The notes under the pieces: model-generated
The model's database searches: none
What the model saw: the letters and a program-made list of their open reading frames with translations, nothing else
Told to the model about the DNA's origin: nothing
Shown here: piece after piece, positions 28,060 through 36,614 of the stretch
How the letters are laid out: every line of letters starts with the position of its first letter
Numbering within the stretch: the stretch's first letter is position 1
Origin: Actinomyces sp.
Lineage (GTDB): Bacteria > Actinomycetota > Actinomycetes > Actinomycetales > Actinomycetaceae
DNA: 64,000 bases
NCBI GenBank assembly: GCA_022649165.1
Contig: JALCNR010000001.1
Location: 291,138-355,137 of the forward strand
Direction: 5' to 3'
Translations under genes and position numbers: made by a program

Positions 28060-28751
28060 AGGGGGCGTGGCGACTGCCCCTGGATGTCGGGGCGGCGCAG
28101 GTAGAGCGGTTCGGTGCCCAGTCGACCGGTCTCGCCGCGATCGAGCCGCGCGGCGACCAGCCGGACGAGGACCGCGGGGTCCAGGACGACCTCGGGCCCC
28201 GTGGGCGCCTGGGAGAGCGCCTCGCGGGCGTGGCCGGGAAGGGGGGCGCCGGAGACCAGCAGGGCGTCCGTGCCGCGCAGCGCGTTGGCCACCTGCCGGG
28301 GCGCGTCGACACGCGGCCCGGAGACGACGGCGACGTCATCGGGGCCCTGGGCGCGGTACAGCGCCCAGTACAGCTCCTTGCGTCGGGCGTCGGAGACGAT
28401 GAGGACCTCCGCGTCGGGGGGGAGCACGTCCAGCGCCTGGCGGGCCAGGATGTCCAGGCTGGACGCGCCGTGCACGGGCGCGCCGCAGGCCCGGGCGAGG
28501 GCGCGCGCGGTGACCAGACCGGCCCGCAGCCCCGTGTAGGGGGCCGGCCCGGTGCCGACGAGGACCTGGGTGATCCCGGCCTGCGTGAGCGCGCCGGTGA
28601 GCCCGGCCTCGTCCAGGGCCCCCCGCAGCATCGGGGCGATCGACTCGGCGTGGTGGCGCGCGGAGTCGTTCCGGGCTCGGGCCACGGTCCGGCCGTCGCG
28701 CACGACGGCGACGGAGGTGGCGGATGAGGTGTCCAGGCAGAGTCCGATCAC
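28056..28751 (-). CDS. tsaB: tRNA threonylcarbamoyladenosine scaffold protein TsaB
   Basis: 231 residues. ASKHA-like, degenerate relative of TsaD: IGLCLDTSSATSVAVV, HAESIAPML and GTGPAPYTGLRAGL are the family blocks. It binds TsaD and TsaE in the t6A complex. GTG at 28749-28751; eleven bases separate it from the stop of the alr-tsaE fusion. The frame is open further 5' but without similarity. Confidence 0.93.
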   Translation of the reverse strand: MIGLCLDTSSATSVAVVRDGRTVARARNDSARHHAESIAPMLRGALDEAGLTGALTQAGITQVLVGTGPAPYTGLRAGLVTARALARACGAPVHGASSLDILARQALDVLPPDAEVLIVSDARRKELYWALYRAQGPDDVAVVSGPRVDAPRQVANALRGTDALLVSGAPLPGHAREALSQAPTGPEVVLDPAVLVRLVAARLDRGETGRLGTEPLYLRRPDIQGQSPRPL

Positions 28752-28762
28752 GGCAGCCGATC

Positions 28763-30583
28763 CTACTCGGTGGGGGCGTGGCCGGCCGTGCCGACGGAGT
28801 CGCCGAGCGCCCGCGCCTCCTCGCCCAGGTGCGCGAGCTCGCCGTCCCATCGGGCGCCGACGGGGCGCAGGGAGATCTCCCGGAGCCCGTCGTCCAGGTC
28901 CTCCAGGTCGATGACGGCATCCGGCCCGCGCCTCACCTCGCCTCCAGTGGGACGCGCGATGTCCACCTCAAGGCGTTCCTCCGACAGGGCCTCCGTCTTG
29001 CCCTCGCCCCATTCGACGACGGTCACCGAGTCGGCCAGAGTGGAGTCCAGGTCGAGGGTCTCCAGGTCGTCCAGGTCGGTGATGCGGTAGGCGTCGGCGT
29101 GGATGAGGTCCGGTCCGCCGACGAGCGAGGGGTGGACGCGGGCGACGATGAAGGTCGGGGAGGAGATGCGCCCGCGGACGCGGAGGCCCGCCCCGATCCC
29201 CTGGGCGAAAGTGGTCTTGCCGGCTCCGAGTTCGCCGCGCAGCATCACGAGGTCGCCGGCGCGCAGGTGGGCGGCGAGCGCCTGCCCGAGGGCCCGGGTC
29301 TGCCCGGCGTCGCGGACCGTGAACCGCGGGGGCGCCACCGCGGCCTCGGTCCACACGCGCGGGATCCGCTCCCCCAGGCGCGTGACGATCTCGTAGTTGA
29401 TGGTGCCGCAGACACGGGCCCAGTCGTCGGCCATCGGGACGCCCGGCGTGGCGAGCGGATCGCCGAAGAGCACGGCGGTGTCGCCGACCCGCGCCGGAGG
29501 GGCGGCCTCGCCGGACTGGACGGGCCCCAGGTCGACGACGAACTGGTCCATGCACACGCGCCCGACCACGTGGGTGGGCAGCGGCCCGGAGTCGGTGAGG
29601 ACCGTGACGGGACCGTGGTTCGACGCCGCGCGCAGAATGCCGTCGCCGTAGCCCAGGGGGACGAGGCCGAGCCAGCGCCGGTCCGGCGCGCGCCACGTGC
29701 CGCCGTAGGACACCGGGCGTCCGGCGTCCACGGCCTTCACGGAGGTGAGCGGCGCCTCCAGGCGCATCGCGGGACGCAGCCCGAGCTCGCGGGCGGTTGC
29801 GACGGCGGGGTCGGGGCTCAGGCCGTACATGCCGATCCCGGCTCGGACCAGGTCATAGTGGGCCTCGGGGTGCCACAAGATGCCGGAGGTCGCGCTGATG
29901 TGGCGGATCCGGGGCGCCAGGCCCGCCTCGGAGAGGACGCGGAGGCCCTCCTCGAAGATCGCGAGATGCTCGGCGGTGGAGGCCTGCCCCTCGGGACTCG
30001 GGTCGTCGGCACGGGAGAAGTGCGACCAGGCGCCGACGAGCTCGACCTGCCCCTGGTCGACGGACTGCCGGATCGCGGTCGCGAGCGCCGGCAGGTCGTG
30101 GAGGGTGGACCCGGCCCGCGACATGCCGGTGTCGATCTTGACGTGGATGCGCGCGGGGCGTCCGGCCGCCCGCGCCGCCGCGGCGATCTCGAGGAGGGCC
30201 CACGTCCAGGACACGGACAGGTCGATGTCCGCCTCGATGGCGGCGCGCCAGTCGGCGCCGCTGGGGGCGATCCAGGCGAGGACCGGGGACTGTCGGCGGG
30301 GGACGCCGGCCTGGTCGAGCCCGCGGCGCAGATCGAGCGCCTCCTGCAGCTGGGCGACGCCGAGCCAGTCGGCGCCGGCCTTGAGGGCGGCGAGGGCGCT
30401 CGGCAGCGTCCCGTGCCCGTAGGCGCCGGCCTTGACGACGGCCATCTGCAGGCTGTGAGGCGCGGCGGCGCGCAGCACGGCGAGGTTGTGCGCGATGGCG
30501 CCCGCGTCGACGACCGCCCGGCCGGGATAGTCCGAGAGGGCCGGATCGGGCATGCCGAAAGTGATCGGGTCGCAGGCGCTCAC
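28763..30583 (-). CDS. alr-tsaE: Fused alanine racemase / TsaE ATPase
   Basis: 606 residues. Residues about 15-400 are a type III-fold alanine racemase: MAVVKAGAYGHG holds the PLP lysine and GIGMYGLSP and RVCMDQFVVD follow, the last with the catalytic Cys/Met region. From about 425 comes TsaE with a P-loop GELGAGKTTFAQ and Walker-B-like VVEWGEG. One chain thus supplies D-alanine for the wall and the t6A-complex ATPase. GTG at 30581-30583 follows GATACT by seven bases (leaderless pattern); an ATG at 30553 is the alternative start. Confidence 0.92.
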   Translation of the reverse strand: MSACDPITFGMPDPALSDYPGRAVVDAGAIAHNLAVLRAAAPHSLQMAVVKAGAYGHGTLPSALAALKAGADWLGVAQLQEALDLRRGLDQAGVPRRQSPVLAWIAPSGADWRAAIEADIDLSVSWTWALLEIAAAARAAGRPARIHVKIDTGMSRAGSTLHDLPALATAIRQSVDQGQVELVGAWSHFSRADDPSPEGQASTAEHLAIFEEGLRVLSEAGLAPRIRHISATSGILWHPEAHYDLVRAGIGMYGLSPDPAVATARELGLRPAMRLEAPLTSVKAVDAGRPVSYGGTWRAPDRRWLGLVPLGYGDGILRAASNHGPVTVLTDSGPLPTHVVGRVCMDQFVVDLGPVQSGEAAPPARVGDTAVLFGDPLATPGVPMADDWARVCGTINYEIVTRLGERIPRVWTEAAVAPPRFTVRDAGQTRALGQALAAHLRAGDLVMLRGELGAGKTTFAQGIGAGLRVRGRISSPTFIVARVHPSLVGGPDLIHADAYRITDLDDLETLDLDSTLADSVTVVEWGEGKTEALSEERLEVDIARPTGGEVRRGPDAVIDLEDLDDGLREISLRPVGARWDGELAHLGEEARALGDSVGTAGHAPTE

Positions 30584-30658
30584 GGGCCCCAGTATCCCAC
30601 CGCCGGATCGCGGCTCCACCCCGGGGTCGCGCCGTGGACGCCCCGCCGTCCCCACTCC

Positions 30659-31549
30659 TCAGCCGTCGAGCGCCTTCGCCCATCCGATCAGTCCCGCGCC
30701 GGCCACGACCAGGACCACGCCGGTGAGGGTGGCCGCAAGCTCCCGGTGCGTGCGCCGTTCCCCGAGGAGGAAGATCCCGCCCAGGGTGGAGATGATGACC
30801 CCGAGCTGGGACAGGGAGAACCCCATGGCCACCCCGACACGCGCCGCGTTGGTCTGCATGAGCAGCACGCCGATGCCCCACAGGGCGCCGGGGACGAGCT
30901 GGCGCGCCGTCATGCGGGACCAGCGGGTGTCCCGGGCCCCGAGGTCCGGCGTCAGCCGCGGGGAGGTGAGGATCAGGCAGGCGACGACGCATCCGGCGAA
31001 CTGGGGGAGCATGGCCTCCTCCCCGCCGATGCCGAAGGCGCGCTGGACCAGCAGGTAGCCGACCAGGCAGACGGTCGAGACCGCGAGGTCCACCCGCCCG
31101 CGGGCCCAGTCCACGCCCGCCAGGGCGGGTGCGCCCTCCGTCCACGTCGTGCACGTCACCCCGGCCGTCAGCAGGACGAGGGCCAGGATGCCGACCGGCA
31201 TCGCCCCCGGCCCGCGCCACTCCCCGAAGAGGAGGATCCCGCCCAGCGCCATGCCCACGAGTTGCCCTCCGGTGGAGATCGGCATCGTGCGGGAGACCCC
31301 GACGTGGTTGAGTCCCTGGACCTGGTACTGGATCCCGATGCCCAGGACCGCGCCCGTCAGGAAGGAGACCGCGACCGTGCGCAGGTCCCAGTCCACGTGG
31401 AGGAAGGGGGCCAGCACCAGGGAGACGAGGAGAGCGCCCGTGACCTCGCCCATCGTCTGCTGCCGGTAGTTCCCTCCCAGGGCGACCAGGAGCAGCGACA
31501 TGGCGCCGAAGATCAGCGAGGGCGCCAGCGCGATGAGGAAGTCGGCCAC
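30659..31549 (-). CDS. GRP/RhaT-type sugar transporter (DMT superfamily)
   Basis: 296 residues with about ten membrane spans, as in GlcU/RhaT glucose and ribose uptake proteins; FGEWRGPGAM and GERRTHRE occupy the repeated loop before the last spans of each half, showing the internal duplication. Imports a sugar by proton symport; substrate not visible. GTG start at 31547-31549, nine bases after the nnr stop in transcription order, so probably cotranscribed. Confidence 0.82.
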   Translation of the reverse strand: MADFLIALAPSLIFGAMSLLLVALGGNYRQQTMGEVTGALLVSLVLAPFLHVDWDLRTVAVSFLTGAVLGIGIQYQVQGLNHVGVSRTMPISTGGQLVGMALGGILLFGEWRGPGAMPVGILALVLLTAGVTCTTWTEGAPALAGVDWARGRVDLAVSTVCLVGYLLVQRAFGIGGEEAMLPQFAGCVVACLILTSPRLTPDLGARDTRWSRMTARQLVPGALWGIGVLLMQTNAARVGVAMGFSLSQLGVIISTLGGIFLLGERRTHRELAATLTGVVLVVAGAGLIGWAKALDG

Positions 31550-31558
31550 CGCGTCACC

Positions 31559-33205
31559 TTACAGCCGAGCGGCCGGGGCAGACGGCGCCTCGTCGCGAGT
31601 CTGAGCCCAGGTCCGGCGGCGCCGGGTGCGCCGCTCCTCCTGTGCCACGCGCACCAACCCGCCGATGACCGCGGGGACCGCGCTCGCCAGTTCGTCGGCC
31701 TGGATGGGCGCGCCCAGGGCCGGCGCCGGCCCCGCGGGGTCCGCCCCGGCCGCGAGGCGGGCGGCCTCCGCATGGATCCACACCGCGCACGCCGCGGTGA
31801 GCGCCACGTCCAGGGGATCCCCTCCGCGTTCCTCTTCCGCGCGGCGCTGGGCCAGGAGCGAGCCCATGACGCCGGCCAGGACGTCGCCGCTGCCCGCGAC
31901 CCCGGCCCATCCGGTCGTCCCCTCCAGGGAGAAGGCCCTCCCGTCGGCGCCGACCACCAGCGTCACCGATCCCTTGAGGACGACGGTGGCCCCGGTGAGC
32001 TCCGCCAGGCGCCGCGCACCGGCCAGGGGCTTCGCCTCGACGTCGTCGCGCTCGACCGGCCGGTCCTCGAGCTCCGCCAGCAGGGTCGCGGCCTCGCCGG
32101 CGTGGGGGGTCAGGACGACACCCGTCAACGGCCCCGGATCCGTCCTCAGCGCGGAGACGAACCCCAGCGCCCCGGCGTCGAGCACCAACGGGATGCCGCG
32201 GCCGAGAGCCCGCCGGGCGACCGACAGCGCCCGGTGCTCGATCTCGGAGTCGAGGCCGGAGCCGACCACCGCCGCCTGGGAACGCCCCGACGCGGTGACC
32301 ACGCCGGGGTGGCGGTCGAGGACGATGCGGGAGGTCCTCCCGCTGGACTCCAGTCGCACCATACCCGGCCCGGCTCCGAGGGCGCCCATGACCGCCAGGA
32401 CTCCGGCGCCCGGGTAGGTGTCCGAGCCGGCGGCCACGGTGACCACCCCGCGCGTGTACTTGTGGTCGAAGGGGCCGGGGACCCTCAGCATCAGCGCCAC
32501 GTCCGACGCCTCGGGGCGCAGCACCTCCGCGGAAGGCGCGCCCTCCCCGTGCGCGCCGGCGTCGAGGCCCAGGTCCACCACCTCCACGGAGCCCGCGTAC
32601 TGGGCGGCCGGGGGCAGCAGCAGCGGCGTCTTGACGGCCCCCATGGTGACGGTATGGTCGGCCGGCAGCACCGCGCCCAGCACGGTCCCGTCCTCCGCAC
32701 CGGAGCCGGAGGGCACGTCCACGGCCACGATGCGCGTGCCCGCGAGCCGGGCGGCCCGCCCGAGTTCGCGCACGGCTGCGGCCAGCGGCTCCCTGAGGGG
32801 GCCCCTCAACCCGGTCCCGGTCAGCCCGTCCACCCATAGATCCGCCGTCAGCCAGCCGGGGACGCCCTCGTCGAGGGGAAGGGGGAAGCGGCGGACGTCG
32901 ACGCCGGCGGCCTGCGCCTCCGCGAGCGCTCGGGCGTGGGGGTGGTCGCTGAGCAGGGCCGCACGCACCTCGAACCCGTCCCGGGCCAGCATGGCCGCCG
33001 CGTACAGCGCGTCTCCGCCGTTGTCGCCGCCGCCTGCGAGGGCGACGACGCCGACGGGCCCCTCCCCGCCGCGCCCGCCCGCCAGGCGTTCCACGGCGTC
33101 GGCCACCCCGCGGGCGGCGCGCAGCATCAGCGCGTCCCGGGGAGCCCGGGCGACGGCCCGTCGTTCCGCCTCGCGGACCGTCTGGGGAGGCAGGGCGTGG
33201 ATCAC
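31559..33205 (-). CDS. nnr: Bifunctional NAD(P)H-hydrate epimerase/dehydratase
   Basis: 548 residues. The N-terminal YjeF_N epimerase (about 1-215) has AGGGDNGGDALYAA and VDVPSGSGAEDG; the C-terminal ribokinase-like dehydratase (about 235-520) has LTPHAGEAATLL, VVLKGSVTLV and GWAGVAGSGDVLAGVMGSLL. It repairs damaged NAD(P)H. Long linker and Arg-rich tail. Starts MIHALPPQTVREAERR at ATG 33203-33205, 34 bases after the glmS stop. Confidence 0.95.
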   Translation of the reverse strand: MIHALPPQTVREAERRAVARAPRDALMLRAARGVADAVERLAGGRGGEGPVGVVALAGGGDNGGDALYAAAMLARDGFEVRAALLSDHPHARALAEAQAAGVDVRRFPLPLDEGVPGWLTADLWVDGLTGTGLRGPLREPLAAAVRELGRAARLAGTRIVAVDVPSGSGAEDGTVLGAVLPADHTVTMGAVKTPLLLPPAAQYAGSVEVVDLGLDAGAHGEGAPSAEVLRPEASDVALMLRVPGPFDHKYTRGVVTVAAGSDTYPGAGVLAVMGALGAGPGMVRLESSGRTSRIVLDRHPGVVTASGRSQAAVVGSGLDSEIEHRALSVARRALGRGIPLVLDAGALGFVSALRTDPGPLTGVVLTPHAGEAATLLAELEDRPVERDDVEAKPLAGARRLAELTGATVVLKGSVTLVVGADGRAFSLEGTTGWAGVAGSGDVLAGVMGSLLAQRRAEEERGGDPLDVALTAACAVWIHAEAARLAAGADPAGPAPALGAPIQADELASAVPAVIGGLVRVAQEERRTRRRRTWAQTRDEAPSAPAARL

Positions 33206-33239
33206 GCTCCCATTGTGCTCCCGGCCGGGGCGCGGCGGC

Positions 33240-35213
33240 TCACTCGACGGTGACGGACTTGGCGAGGTTGCGCGGCTGGTCGACGTCGTGGCCCATGGCG
33301 CCCGCCAGCTCGCAGGCGAACAGCTGCAGGGGCACGACGTCCAGCAGAGGCAGGTAGAGGGTCGGGGCCGGCGGGATCCGGAAGACGACCTCCGAATAGG
33401 CGTCGACGGAGGAGTCCCCCTCCTCCGCGACGACGATGGTGCGCGCTCCCCGGGTGCGGACCTCCTGGATGTTGGAGAGGACCTTGCGGTGGAGCTCCGG
33501 ACGTCTGGGGGTGGGGACGACGACGATGACGGGCTGCCCCTCGTCGATGAGGGCGATGGGCCCGTGCTTGAGCTCGCCGGCGGCGAAGCCCTCGGCGTGG
33601 ATGTAGCACAGCTCCTTGAGCTTCAGCGCCCCCTCCAGCGCCACCGGGTATCCGACATGTCGGCCCAGGTAGATCACCGACGTCGCCCCCGTCATCGTCC
33701 GCGCGACCTGGCGCACGGACTCAGCCCGGTCGAGGATCCGCCGCACCTTGTCCGGGACGAGGGCGAGCTTGTCCATGTAGTCCTGGATCTCGTCGGAGAA
33801 CTTGTTGCCGCGGATCTGGGCCAGGTACAGGCCCAGGATGTAGGTGGCGGTGATCTGGGCGGTGAACGCCTTCGTGGAGGCGACCGCGATCTCCGGGCCC
33901 GCGTGCGTGAGCAGCACCGCGTCGGACTCACGCGAGATCGTCGAGCCCGGCGTGTTGACGATGGCGACGACCTTCGCCCCCTGTTCTCGGGCGTGGCGGA
34001 TCGCCATGATCGTGTCCATGGTCTCCCCGGACTGGGAGATGGCCACGACCAGCGTCTTCTCGGTGACGACGGGGTCGCGGTAGCGGAACTCGCTGGCCAG
34101 CTCCACCTCGACCGGGATCCGGCACCAGTGTTCGATGGCGTAGCGGGCGACGAGGCCCGCGTAGAACGCCGTCCCGCAGGCCACGACGACGACCTTGTCG
34201 GCCCCGCGCAGAATCGCCTCGGGGATGCGGACCTCGTCGAGGGCGAGGCGCCCGTCGGCGTCGCAGCGGCCCGCCAGCGTGGCGGCGATGGCGGCGGGCT
34301 GCTCGTGGATCTCCTTTTCCATGAAGGTCGGCCAGCCCTCCTTGTCGGCGCGATCGTGGGCGAAGTCGGCGCTGAAGTGGCGCGGCTCCACGGTGCGGCC
34401 CCCGCGGTCCAGGACCACGACGCCCTCGGACGTCACCGCCACGACCTGGTCCTGGCCGACCTCGACCGCGTCGGTGGTGTGCTCGGCGAAGGCCAGCGCA
34501 TCGGAGCCGAGGAAGTTCTCCCCCTCCCCGACGCCGACGACCAGGGGCGAGGATCGGCGCGCGGCGACGAGGAGCCCGGGGACCTCCTCGGAGAGGGCGA
34601 GCAGGGTGTAGGTGCCCTGAAGGCGCGGGGTGACCGCCAGCATCGCGGACACCAGAGCCCGGCCGGTGCGCAGATCCTCCCCGCCGAGGCCGGGGAGATC
34701 CCCCTCCCACGAGGGCGTCCCCGCGTCGTGGAAGGCCAGGTCCAGGAGATGGACGACGACCTCGGTGTCGGTGTCGGACACCGGCACGATGCCCGCTTCC
34801 CGCAGCTCGGCGCGCAGGGCGTCGGCGTTCTCGATGATGCCGTTGTGCACCAGGGCGAGACGGCCGTCGCGCGAGACATGGGGGTGGGCGTTGGCGACGG
34901 TGGGCTGGCCGTGGGTCGCCCATCGGGTGTGGCCGATCGCGGAGCGCGAGGGCGGCATGTCGGCCTGTTCCAGGGCCGAACGCAGGTTCGCCAGCTTGCC
35001 GACGGCCCGCACGACGGTCAGGCCGCCCGTGGCCGGGCCGTCCGGACCGCCCGGGGCGCGCTGGGGGGCGGGGGCGTCCTCGTCGCCCTCGTGGGCCAGC
35101 GCCACCCCGGCGGAGTCGTACCCGCGGTACTCCATGCGCGAGAGCCCCTCCATGACGATCTGCAGGGGACGCGGCGAACAGGTCCGAGAGACGTACCCGA
35201 CGATTCCACACAT
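33240..35213 (-). CDS. glmS: Glutamine-fructose-6-phosphate aminotransferase GlmS
   Basis: 657 residues. MCGIVGYV exposes the catalytic Cys2 after Met removal. The glutaminase domain (RGYDSAG, GHTRWATHG, HNGIIEN) spans about 1-250 and two SIS isomerase domains fill the rest (CGTAFYAG, SQSGETMDT, ending LAKSVTVE). It makes glucosamine-6-phosphate for peptidoglycan. A Pro/Ala/Gly-rich insert (about residues 43-60) interrupts the glutaminase domain. No ribosome site precedes the ATG; the frame is open upstream (MAGMCG) but the Cys must follow Met. No glmS ribozyme is seen. Confidence 0.97.
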   Translation of the reverse strand: MCGIVGYVSRTCSPRPLQIVMEGLSRMEYRGYDSAGVALAHEGDEDAPAPQRAPGGPDGPATGGLTVVRAVGKLANLRSALEQADMPPSRSAIGHTRWATHGQPTVANAHPHVSRDGRLALVHNGIIENADALRAELREAGIVPVSDTDTEVVVHLLDLAFHDAGTPSWEGDLPGLGGEDLRTGRALVSAMLAVTPRLQGTYTLLALSEEVPGLLVAARRSSPLVVGVGEGENFLGSDALAFAEHTTDAVEVGQDQVVAVTSEGVVVLDRGGRTVEPRHFSADFAHDRADKEGWPTFMEKEIHEQPAAIAATLAGRCDADGRLALDEVRIPEAILRGADKVVVVACGTAFYAGLVARYAIEHWCRIPVEVELASEFRYRDPVVTEKTLVVAISQSGETMDTIMAIRHAREQGAKVVAIVNTPGSTISRESDAVLLTHAGPEIAVASTKAFTAQITATYILGLYLAQIRGNKFSDEIQDYMDKLALVPDKVRRILDRAESVRQVARTMTGATSVIYLGRHVGYPVALEGALKLKELCYIHAEGFAAGELKHGPIALIDEGQPVIVVVPTPRRPELHRKVLSNIQEVRTRGARTIVVAEEGDSSVDAYSEVVFRIPPAPTLYLPLLDVVPLQLFACELAGAMGHDVDQPRNLAKSVTVE

Positions 35214-35338
35214 GCCAGCCATTGCAGCACAGGTCCGGCCCTCGCTCCAACCGGAAGGGCGGGCCGGTCTCGACTCGGCGGGCGCGCGGCGCGCGGCCGC
35301 CGGGAACGGGGGCGCCCGAAGTGCGGCACAATACCGGG

Positions 35339-36313
35339 GTGACGTGTGACCCTCCTGCACCCTCGTCCGCCGATGCGGGCCCGTTCGTCCGCTTCGACCG
35401 CGTCGAATGGGACCGGCTGGCCTCCCGGACGCCGCTCCCCCTCACGCAGGAGGACATCACGGACATCGCCTCGTTGGGGGATCCCATCGACATGCGCGAG
35501 GTCGACGCCATCTACCGTCCCCTGTCGGCCCTGCTCCAGCTCTACGTCGACGGGCGCCGGCGCACCACGGCGGAGCGGCGGGCGTTCCTGGGGGAGCAGG
35601 CCTCCCCGCCAGTCCCCTTCGTCATCGGCATCGCGGGGTCGGTGGCCGTGGGCAAGTCCACGGTCGCACGGCTGCTGCGTCTGCTGCTCAGCCGGTGGCC
35701 GGGCACGCCCCAGGTCGAGCTCGTGACCACGGACGGGTTCCTCCACCCCAACGCCGTCCTGGAGCAGCGCGGGATCCTCGGGCGCAAGGGCTTCCCCGAG
35801 TCCTACGACCGCGAGGCGCTGCTGCGTTTCCTCTCGGGCGTCAAGGCTGGGCGGGGGGACCTGCGCACGCCGGTGTACTCCCACATCGTGTATGACATCG
35901 TGCCGGGGCGGTGGATGAGCGTGGGGCGCCCGGACATCCTCATCGTCGAGGGGCTCAACGTCCTCCAGCCCCCGCACCTGCGGCCCGGCGGCCGCCCGGG
36001 CAGCGGCGTGGTCGTCTCCGACTACTTCGACTTCTCGATCTACGTCGACGCCGACGAGCAGGCGATCGAGGACTGGTACATCCAGCGCTTCCTCCAGCTG
36101 CGCCGGACCGCCTTCACCGAGCCGGACTCCTATTTCCGCACCTACGCGGATCTCGACGACGACCAGGCCGTCACCACGGCTCGGGGGTACTGGGACGACA
36201 TCAACCTCCCGAACCTGAGGGACAACATCCTCCCCACACGCCCGCGTGCGACGATGGTCTTCACGAAGGGGCCCGACCATCGGGTCGAGACCCTATGGCT
36301 GCGCAAGGAGTGA
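35339..36313 (+). CDS. coaA: Pantothenate kinase CoaA (type I)
   Basis: 324 residues. P-loop GIAGSVAVGKSTVARLL near residue 100, TTDGFLHPN and IVEGLNVLQPP are hallmark blocks of type I kinases; the C-terminus closes with LWLRKE. Phosphorylates pantothenate, the first step to CoA. GTG at 35339-35341 lies six bases after CACAAT, consistent with leaderless mRNA. Divergent from glmS with 125 bases between. Confidence 0.95.
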   Translation: MTCDPPAPSSADAGPFVRFDRVEWDRLASRTPLPLTQEDITDIASLGDPIDMREVDAIYRPLSALLQLYVDGRRRTTAERRAFLGEQASPPVPFVIGIAGSVAVGKSTVARLLRLLLSRWPGTPQVELVTTDGFLHPNAVLEQRGILGRKGFPESYDREALLRFLSGVKAGRGDLRTPVYSHIVYDIVPGRWMSVGRPDILIVEGLNVLQPPHLRPGGRPGSGVVVSDYFDFSIYVDADEQAIEDWYIQRFLQLRRTAFTEPDSYFRTYADLDDDQAVTTARGYWDDINLPNLRDNILPTRPRATMVFTKGPDHRVETLWLRKE

Positions 36314-36334
36314 CGGCGAGGCGAGGGAGGTCCC

Positions 36335-36568
36335 ATGGCGCCGGGACACGGGAAGCGCGTGATCGCGGGTGCGGCGTGCGCGGCCATCGCGGCCGCTTTG
36401 CTTGCCGCCTGCGGGTCGCACGGCGGGGAGCCCCTCCCCGCCGATGAGCCGGCCCAGTCGGGCCCGTCCGACGCCCCGTCCGGCGGACGCGCGCCCGTGC
36501 CGATCCCGCCGGCCCCTCGCCGCTCCGGCATTCCCCTGCCCACGGACCCGACCCTCCAGGACAGGTGA
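36335..36568 (+). CDS. Small Pro-rich lipoprotein, function unknown
   Basis: 77 residues. Signal peptide with lipobox LLAAC (Cys26), then a Gly/Ser/Pro-rich tail without a folded domain. ATG has GGGAGG six bases upstream, so expression is likely. Twenty-one bases after coaA on the same strand. No family recognised. Confidence 0.75.
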   Translation: MAPGHGKRVIAGAACAAIAAALLAACGSHGGEPLPADEPAQSGPSDAPSGGRAPVPIPPAPRRSGIPLPTDPTLQDR

Positions 36569-36614
36569 GCGCAACCGGGGAGAGGTCCGTGCCCGGACCG
36601 TCCGGGGCGCGCCG

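Noticed and set aside
28724..32839. A 1371-codon plus-strand open frame
   Set aside because: It covers the antisense of tsaB, alr-tsaE, the sugar transporter and nnr, all clear by motif. It has no recognisable domain and reflects third-position GC bias.
33240..35213. A glmS ribozyme or riboswitch upstream of glmS
   Set aside because: The 125-base gap to coaA shows no ribozyme core and the gene probably has little or no leader.
35222..35338. A 39-residue N-terminal extension of CoaA
   Set aside because: It would start inside the glmS promoter region and is basic low-complexity; the GTG at 35339 gives the normal CoaA length.
32418..35342. A 974-codon plus-strand open frame
   Set aside because: Antisense to nnr and glmS, which are certain.
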